Positions 58,103-64,000 of a stretch of 64,000 nucleotides of DNA are shown here, one piece after another. Made by a program: the position numbers and the translations under genes. The notes below the pieces were generated by a model, which was not told where the DNA came from, ran no database searches, and was given only the letters and a program-made list of their open reading frames with translations. The stretch lies in assembly GCA_964017125.1 (NCBI GenBank), contig OZ024902.1, positions 50,500,470 to 50,564,469 on the forward strand, written 5' to 3'. The DNA is from Flabesymbios commensalis (taxonomy: Eukaryota; Annelida; Polychaeta; Terebellida; Flabelligeridae). Position 1 is the stretch's first letter, and the number at the start of each line of letters is the position of its first letter.

Positions 58103-58246
58103 ATTGTACCGCAGGAGAATATGGCTTCAAATGTGAAGGAGTATGTGGTAATTGTACTGATCCTAATTCTTGTGCTTCTGAGGATGGTTTTTGTAGACAT
58201 GGGTGTAAGCTGTGGTCAGTTGGTGATACGTGCCATCAGTACATAG
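58103..58246 (+). CDS. RPTP-B exon: EGF-like module 1
   Basis: Acceptor TTTGCAG, donor GTTAGA, phase 1 to 1, 48 codons. CTAGEYGFKCEGVCGNC, then CASEDGFCRHGCKLW and GDTCHQYIG follow the MEGF/Tie-type EGF pattern CxxGxYGxxCxxxCxxC...GxCxxGCxxxWxGxxC, with eight Cys. It is extracellular. Confidence 0.92.
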   Translation: MVPQENMASNVKEYVVIVLILILVLLRMVFVDMGVSCGQLVIRAIST

Positions 58247-58700
58247 GTTAGATAATATCCAGTCATTGTTAAGCATATACAACTATCAATATTTTATATA
58301 TACGTCGATGATTCAAATACAGGCATCTGTATTATAACACACTCTGAGCTGATACAAATAGTCACATTCTTTTAGGTTTTAATCACCGTTTACATGTCGG
58401 CTTTGACATATTGCTCATAGTTTATTCTTTCATACTGTGGTAATTATTCATTTATTCTCCGTAGAATCATTTTATCAGCTAGGGTTACTGGTAATAACAT
58501 TCATAATTCATGTTCTGATAATTACATACAACCCTGGTGATAAAACTTGTGCAATAATAAAACTAATAATAATTTGTGACAAAAATAATTTAAAACATTA
58601 TCCCAAACTCGAATATACTGTCAGATTGCCACATTGTGAATTGATAAATCTGACTATATAGGTCATCTTGGGTCACCACCTATATTTAACTACTTTGTAG

Positions 58701-59021
58701 ATGTTCCTGACATGCAAAGTACAATATTACAAATTACATCAACAGCTTCTAGCATCAGTTTATCATGGAGCACAACACATTTTGCTGACGAAGAAGAATT
58801 ATGGCCGCACTACGACTACAACATCACGTACAAGTCTAATATTGACACTACCTGGAACACCATATTTGTTGAGGCATCGAGGACTGATATTCAGGAAGAC
58901 GTGATCAACTTAGAACACAATACAAACTATAGAATTAAGGTGGTTCCGTTTAGAAATCACAAGAGTAACAGACTGCCCGGAATACCGACTGCAAAGTATA
59001 GTGTGAAAACTACCTGCAAAG
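58701..59021 (+). CDS. RPTP-B exon: fibronectin III module 1
   Basis: Acceptor TTTGTAG, donor GTAAAA, phase 1 to 1, 107 codons. It begins DVPDMQSTILQITSTASS and shows the FN3 landmarks ISLSW (strand B Trp), YDYNITYK (strand C) and LEHNTNYRIKVVPF (strand E-F, Tyr corner). A whole FN3 fits in this exon. Confidence 0.92.
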
Positions 59022-59193
59022 GTAAAAATTTATCCAAACTTAAGATTCAAGGGACATTTCAAACGTATACGTCCATTGAATCCATAAAGAATGATATGTA
59101 GGCAGGTCCTACTATTCTTATCAGCCAATAAATCATTGAATGTAAAGTTATAGGATAAAATAAATGAAACTATTAATTTGTATAATATTTCAG

Positions 59194-59285
59194 AACCTAT
59201 TCTAGCTGATAATACAAGTGAACTTTTGAGAAGCCGTGAAGGGTATAATATTATAATCATTAAATGGCAGGGGAGAATTATGATT
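59194..59285 (+). CDS. RPTP-B exon: first part of fibronectin III module 2
   Basis: Acceptor ATATTTCAG, phase 1 in. It reads EPILADNTSELLRSREGYN and IIIIKWQ, the strand B Trp of an FN3. The 3' end is uncertain. After KWQ comes CAG|GGGAGA, where GTGAGA would be a normal donor. The first usable GT downstream (GTGTGC at 59286) keeps phase 0 and adds GRIMI. Either end joins in frame to the exon at 59587. Confidence 0.65.
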
Positions 59286-59586
59286 GTGTGCATGTGTTCT
59301 ACTAAATTATTCAAAAGAGCAACTCACGGGAACTAACTAATGAGCTGATAATTTACACTTCAATAAATTATATTTTTGTCACTGTTCATTATGATTTAGG
59401 ATTAAAAGTATTGGGGCACTCCAACACATATACTAGGTATTAAGAATGTTGCAATTCGATGATACCAAGGTATAGATATCCGGTATGTCTGACTGTTATG
59501 TAACAAATAGCATATTTGACGTGATACTGTAACTGAAAAGTATATGCATATACCGTTTATTGCTCAATTTATTTGTATTTGTGAAG

Positions 59587-59803
59587 GTTGAAGACAGTGG
59601 GTGCGACAGGATGGTCAAAGTTGTAATACATTATTACACAGGGGATGATGACGTGCATCTTATCACGGTCACTCCTCCTGATAGTCTAGATTACACCTTG
59701 TCAGACCTCCCGTCTGGGTGTTACTTTATACGATTACATATAACAAACAACGAACAAATTACTACAGACATCAAAGTTAACGACATCTGTGTGAACATTC
59801 AGG
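59587..59803 (+). CDS. RPTP-B exon: rest of fibronectin III module 2
   Basis: Acceptor TTTGTGAAG, donor GTATGT, phase 0 to 1, 72 codons plus one base. It reads VEDSGCDRMVKVVIHYYTGD, then LDYTLSDLPSGCYFIRLHI and ends NDICVNIQ. DxGCxRMVKVVIHYYT is strand C of an FN3, and YTLSDLPSGCYFIRL the E-F region. It completes the domain begun at 59194. Confidence 0.8.
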
Positions 59804-60304
59804 GTATGTACATGTGATTAAAAGATATCAGACTAAGCGCCATCTGATGATTAACTATAAACTATAAGCTATAGCTTACATTGAATGTGGATTAAGCCTA
59901 AAACACACCAACGCGAGCGCGAGAATGATTAAATACACTATTTTATCATTGCCAAAAACACACGGTCATCAGCGCGAAGGTATTGGCGATAATAAAATTA
60001 GATAATTTTCGCGTTCGCGCTGTTGTGTTAAAATCGCTCTTTAGCAAAATAGCGTAATCACGCGACACAACATCGTTTTTGATGTTGCATGCACGTGTGC
60101 TTCACAGGGTCCATGTTAGTCCAGATAAAACACTTTAGGACCTATACTACATCATCGTGAGTATATGTTTCTGGTTGTACGCCGCATTATTACATCTACA
60201 TGTATATATATTTGTTACACCTATATTACAATTAGGGACACCAAAGGCTGTAAAAAAAACAGTAACTCGGAGTTCAACAAATATCTGCAATAGGCTTATA
60301 TTAG

Positions 60305-60399
60305 ATTGCACATCCAGTGACAAAGACGGTGATATTGTAGTGATCTAACTGGCTGTGAAAAATGTCTAGCTGGAAAATGATTACCAGATTGCAAGGACA
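60305..60399 (+). pseudogene. Decayed duplicate of the Cys-rich exon
   Basis: Matches 57840-57932 (CTAACTGGCTGTGAAAAATG and TTACCAGATTGCAAGGAC are shared) but is 95 bp instead of 93, so the frame shifts, and it contains stop codons in the expected frame. The acceptor TTAG and donor GTGAGC are still recognisable. Skipping it leaves the frame intact because its neighbours meet in phase 1. Confidence 0.85.
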
Positions 60400-60571
60400 G
60401 TGAGCTTATCTACATGTAGCTGTAACCGTGCTTTTAGCATTAGGCCTGATGATATCATATTCAATAACTAAATTGTCCGCAATATATTTCTGCATACAAT
60501 TGCATAAATAATAGTTCTATGTCACCTTTTTGCAGGAATACAAGCTAGATTATTTGTTCTATTAGTTGCAG

Positions 60572-60715
60572 ATTGTAAAGTAGGAGAATATGGCTTTAAA
60601 TGTGAAGGAGTATGTGGTAGTTGTACTGATCTTAATTCTTGTGCTTCTGAGAATGGTATTTGTAAAGATGGGTGTAAGCTGTGGTCAGTTGGTGATACGT
60701 GCCATCAGTACATAG
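60572..60715 (+). CDS. RPTP-B exon: EGF-like module 2
   Basis: 144 bp, phase 1 to 1, acceptor GTTGCAG, donor GTTAGA. It reads CKVGEYGFKCEGVCGSC, then CASENGICKDGCKLW and GDTCHQYIG. All eight Cys are kept and the differences from module 1 are conservative, which suggests selection after the duplication although the companion Cys-rich exon died. Confidence 0.9.
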
Positions 60716-61027
60716 GTTAGATTTTATCCATTCATTGTTAAGCATATTCTTGAATATAGCTTTAAATACGTTTACATAGTATAGATCTATCGCAGACCTA
60801 ACGCCGTGTCGGACCCTGCGCCGACACTTCCCAGCTTGTATACCAGTTCTCTTCATTCACTTTCAGCCAAGTCTTTTCACTCTTTTGAAATCAGTATATG
60901 GTCCATCCCAAACATACAAACAAACATCTTGTCTTCATAGTTGTAGCGCATTTTTGGCCGAATACTTTACGATTGTCTTGTATTCTGGGACTAATCAGTC
61001 ATTTATTTTGGCTTCTTAATATGGCTA

Positions 61028-61267
61028 TAAGATGTGAGCATGTCCATAGACTAGAATTGCGTATGTGTTTTGTTTTAAATTATGTTGCGTATTTACCAGT
61101 TAAGCGAGAAATAATGACGAAATTTAATTTCAGACATCTATATCCAAAAGTAAGAAATACAGGAATAACTGATAAACGGGGCTTTCAGCACACTTGCTAG
61201 ATTGCCACAGCAACCTAAAATTTTAAAGACTTTCGCAATTCTAGTCTATGGACATGCTCACATCTTA
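61028..61267. mobile_element. Inverted-repeat element with perfect 34-bp arms
   Basis: 61028-61061 (TAAGATGTGAGCATGTCCAT...) and 61234-61267 are exact reverse complements over 34 bp, separated by 172 bp. No coding capacity. Exact arms suggest recent insertion or gene conversion. Confidence 0.85.
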
Positions 61268-61867
61268 CCGTAAGATGTGAACATGTAATATTAAGATGAT
61301 ATTTTGATAATTTTATCCTGATTGCATCGCTTTAAAAACGTACATGAAAACATATGTAGGCTTAATTACTGTTTAATTTAAAGACATATATCTCATGTGA
61401 AAATCTCCAAAAATACAGCATTTAAACTATTATGAAATGGGCATAGTCTGCATGTGAAAATACGGCTGAGGGTCAAAGTAATTAAAAAATACATTCTATT
61501 TTCATGTCAAAAATAGCAAAATTCGAAGTATTCAGACATAGCTTTAAAGACCTAAAAAAACTTTGTGAAATAGCGATAAAAAATATCAGATGAGCTAATC
61601 TAATGAGAAAAAACGGCTGAAGGGGCAAGCTAATAACTTAAGATGGTCATTAGAAAACAATTTGATTTAAGAAACACACAACAAAAAGGCATGTAGTTAT
61701 ACCATTTAAAGATATATATTAACTTCATATCCTTGACGTGAAAAATCAAAATAATATATCAAAATATTATGAAAATCAATGGTAGACGAAAGAGGTATAA
61801 AACGATCAGATATCCGATATAACTTGAAAGACTCATAAAAAATAAATGAAAAAATACCAGGGGCAGG

Positions 61868-61955
61868 AATGAATGACTACCTTTGTGCACTTGTAGACTA
61901 AACTAGCCCAAGAAAATCTTCTAGACATGGTGAGATGAATGAGATCACACTGTCA
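61868..61955 (+). mobile_element. SINE body fragment
   Basis: CTACCTTTGTGCACTTGTAGAC and CATGGTGAGATGAATGAGAT correspond to the body of the SINEs at 49614 and 56058, more diverged and without a head. Confidence 0.65.
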
Positions 61956-62832
61956 TTTAAACTTTACTAGTGAGCGGAAAATTAAAAAAAATCTGTTTTA
62001 TCATTATAAGTGACGTCTGTTAATTAATTACCCTTCAGCCGTTTCTTTATCATTTGATCAGTTTATCTGACAATTTTTATTTTCAGTTGTTCTCCCGTGC
62101 TGTTTTATTTGTTTTGTATTTTACATAATTTTACATAAAATAAGGACATTTGCAACTATATCTAATAAAAAATTACTTTTAGCACGCAAATTAGCTGTTA
62201 CTGACCAGTTTAAAATCCCTTGTCCCTTCAGAAGTAATTGTAACTACCCATTTCATAATAATTGAAATTTAAAAAATGTACTACTTTTTAGGCCTCAGCC
62301 AAATTTTGGTGGATGCCTATTGTCGTCAGTCTGTCCGCCACTTGTAACGGTGTAATTTGTTTTGCGTTACTGGAATTCACATTAAGCTTCACATACAGGT
62401 TAATCATGCTATATTTTGATCTTTCTGTGACCTCTATGACCTTGATTTTTTTCCAGATCGTCCTAATTGTCTTGTAACGCTTATTCACTCAACCATTTTC
62501 TATATATATGTATCGTTCCAAAATTTAAACTATATATCTATTTCACCAATAGCTTGAAAGAGTTTGAAAATGGCTATGCATCGGGGGGAAAATAGGTCAC
62601 GGCGACCAAAATGGCCGACTATCAGCAGTTATTTTTTAAATATTCGTAATATCTGGAAAACCATGCCGGATAGCTAGACTATTACTCTAGAATAAAATGT
62701 GCGGTTTCAGGGAAAAATGCACCCTGAAATAAATTGATCAAATTTCAAATGACCGACTTTCGGCCAATATTTATCTTAGCATTTGTCAAATAATATATAT
62801 TATAATTATGTGTGTGAGCATACACATCATAG

Positions 62833-63177
62833 ACAAAGCTGTTATAAATTCCGTTGATAGTCTTCTTTCGGTATCATCATCAGATGTCACCGTATCATCG
62901 GTTCTTATCAAATGGAAACATATAGAGAATACACCACCATCAGATCTGCACCAATATTATAGTTATTATGTTCAATACAAGAAGACTGTAGACTCAGACT
63001 GGACAACAATAAGTATTGTACAATATAATCCTGATGTTGATCCACCACAAGCCACACTGGATGGACTGACAGCCAGTACAGAGTACCAAGTCAGAGTTCT
63101 AGGGATCAGAACATTTAATGGAAAAACAGACCTGCTTGATAATCCCAGTGGTTCAAATATCAGAACATTTACAACAG
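62833..63177 (+). CDS. RPTP-B exon: fibronectin III module 3
   Basis: Acceptor CATCATAG, donor GTTTGA, phase 1 to 1, 115 codons. VSSVLIKW (strand B), YYSYYVQYKKTVDSDWTTI (strands C-C') and LDGLTASTEYQVRVLGI (strands E-F) are classic FN3 landmarks. It is the last extracellular domain before the membrane helix. Confidence 0.92.
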
Positions 63178-63322
63178 GTTTGACATTATTTATCAATAGA
63201 GTTTGACAACGTTTTCACTCAACTCATTTTATTATTGCTCCCATAATTATTGTTCTAATAGACTCAAGAGCCACGTTGCACGGACTAACTGTTATTTCTG
63301 ACTGTATATCTCTATCTTCCAG

Positions 63323-63437
63323 CATCACCGACTTCTGGAGGGAACAGTTTTGTGATAGGTGGAGTTGTTGGAGGAGTGATTGTCTTTGTGTTAATCAGTG
63401 TGATCCTGATAGTTGTTGGTATTATATTGAGGTACAG
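63323..63437 (+). CDS. RPTP-B exon: transmembrane segment
   Basis: Acceptor TCTTCCAG, donor GTTAGT, phase 1 to 2. After SPTSGGNS it reads FVIGGVVGGVIVFVLISVI and LIVVGIIL, about 25 hydrophobic residues with small-residue GG pairs, then RY, the start of the basic stop-transfer region. One type I membrane helix. Confidence 0.92.
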
Positions 63438-63866
63438 GTTAGTATATTATACTCACTATAATACTCTCAAGTATTGCATCAGTTTTGTTTGTGTTCCAAG
63501 TACTTCGCAACAGTAACCATGCTGAAAACCAACACAGTGAGTTGTGTAAATGATCTAGAGATATTCCAGTAATGTGATATAATGTTCAAGCGTCAGTTAC
63601 AAAGTTATATTTCCAGTATCACAGCATTGTGCCTATGCAAATATATTTTAATTACATAGTTTGTATGTATATACAGTGTTTCAGAAAAAATAGTATGAAA
63701 ATTTATATTAGGAGGGGTCATGCTGCATTAATGGCTACCTGGTGTATAATTTCATGAATGGTAAAAATATGCTACCTAACAAATAATATTTTAGTACTTA
63801 ATAGATGTAACTCACTTTTTATTTCAGCATTTATGTTGATCACTTTTGTTTTATATGTATGTATAG

Positions 63867-64000
63867 GAGGAAGAAGAAATCAAAACGCAAGAAGAAATTA
63901 TATTCTGAAAGTAATGGCAACACTGAGGCAGGACGTGATGCTACAGATATCCAACGTAAAGGTGATGACAGACACAAAATAAGTCAAATGTCTACGAATC
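63867..64000 (+). CDS. RPTP-B exon: basic juxtamembrane region (cut by window edge)
   Basis: Acceptor TATGTATAG. The first base completes a split Arg codon, then RKKKSKRKKKLYSESNGN, GRDATDIQRK and, if read on, GDDRHKISQMSTN. The Lys/Arg cluster anchors the cytoplasmic side of the helix. A GT at 63961 could be a donor; otherwise the exon runs past the edge. Confidence 0.8.

Larger units (their letters stand above)
57315..58272 (+). repeat. Segmental duplication, copy 1 (Cys-rich plus EGF exons)
   Basis: The block from GGCTAAGCGCAACCTG through the inverted-repeat element at 57377 and the exons at 57840 and 58103 to ATTGTTAAGCATATAC is repeated at 59820-60742 in the same order and orientation. 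Intron and exon sequence were both copied. Similarity is highest in the EGF exon. Confidence 0.88.
59820..60742 (+). repeat. Segmental duplication, copy 2
   Basis: Copy of 57315-58272, including the CG-rich inverted-repeat element (59893-60052), a decayed Cys-rich exon (60305-60399) and an intact EGF exon (60572-60715). The copies differ by many substitutions and small indels in intron DNA, so the event is not recent. Confidence 0.88.
60743..62832. other. Intron of RPTP-B, no exon recognised
   Basis: Contains the inverted repeat at 61028-61267 and a SINE fragment at 61868. A 100-codon frame at 60898 crosses the inverted repeat and shows no homology. Confidence 0.6.
56578..64000 (+). other. 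RPTP-B: extracellular and membrane part of a receptor-type tyrosine phosphatase-like gene (both ends incomplete)
   Basis: Exons in order: fucolectin-like half domain (56578-56812), Cys-rich module (57840-57932), EGF-like (58103-58246), FN3 (58701-59021), FN3 in two exons (59194 to about 59270 or 59285, then 59587-59803), second EGF-like (60572-60715), FN3 (62833-63177), transmembrane (63323-63437), cytoplasmic start (63867 to edge). Most modules are flanked by phase-1 introns, the arrangement that allows exon duplication without a frame change. The catalytic domain is not in the window, so phosphatase identity is inferred from the domain order and from RPTP-A upstream; a receptor of another class (for example a Tie-like kinase) is possible. 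Confidence 0.75.

Noticed and set aside
60898-61200. 100-codon frame in the RPTP-B intron
   Set aside because: Crosses one arm of the 34-bp inverted repeat and has no homology or splice sites in the right phase.

Overview
The window is animal genomic DNA. Genes are split by GT-AG introns, non-coding DNA dominates, and transposons of several classes are nested in one another. The gene families are metazoan: receptor protein tyrosine phosphatases (RPTPs) with fucolectin-like, EGF-like and fibronectin III (FN3) domains. Together with very frequent palindromic TAGGCCTA motifs this suggests a marine invertebrate deuterostome, probably an echinoderm and possibly a brittle star. The species call is inference.

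Only two host genes can be supported, both on the + strand and both cut by a window edge. RPTP-A (exons from 2766 to the stop at 17831) is the 3' end of a two-domain receptor phosphatase: the last part of the D1 phosphatase domain, a linker, a complete D2 domain and a short tail ending in YANV. Its D1 signature has Lys where the catalytic Arg is expected, and its D2 lacks a WPD loop, so catalysis looks impaired in both domains. RPTP-B (56578 to the right edge) is the extracellular and transmembrane part of a related receptor: half of a fucolectin-like domain, a Cys-rich module, EGF-like, FN3, FN3, a second EGF-like, FN3, one membrane helix and a basic juxtamembrane start. Two head-to-tail receptors of this kind suggest a tandem RPTP cluster.

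The remaining DNA is mostly mobile and repetitive. The last D2 intron of RPTP-A (7390-17503) holds a large foldback-like element with long inverted arms. A 3.2 kb LINE has inserted into one arm, with a 9-bp target duplication, and the centre carries a 2 kb array of 21-bp units built on CCGTTATAACGG. The 17.8-41 kb stretch holds hairpin elements, minisatellites, a broken tyrosine-recombinase retroelement of the DIRS/Ngaro group (26.5-30.2 kb), and a block of recent direct and inverted duplications with Lys-coding microsatellites (34.6-38.3 kb). From 41.1 to 48.9 kb lies one large interrupted inverted repeat whose arms are split by several unrelated small DNA elements. From 49.6 to 55.6 kb a tRNA-derived SINE is split by a 5.8 kb LTR element without recognisable pol genes; target duplications are visible for both insertions.

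All exon boundaries were read by eye from splice signals, codon phase and family resemblance; no alignment or transcript was available.
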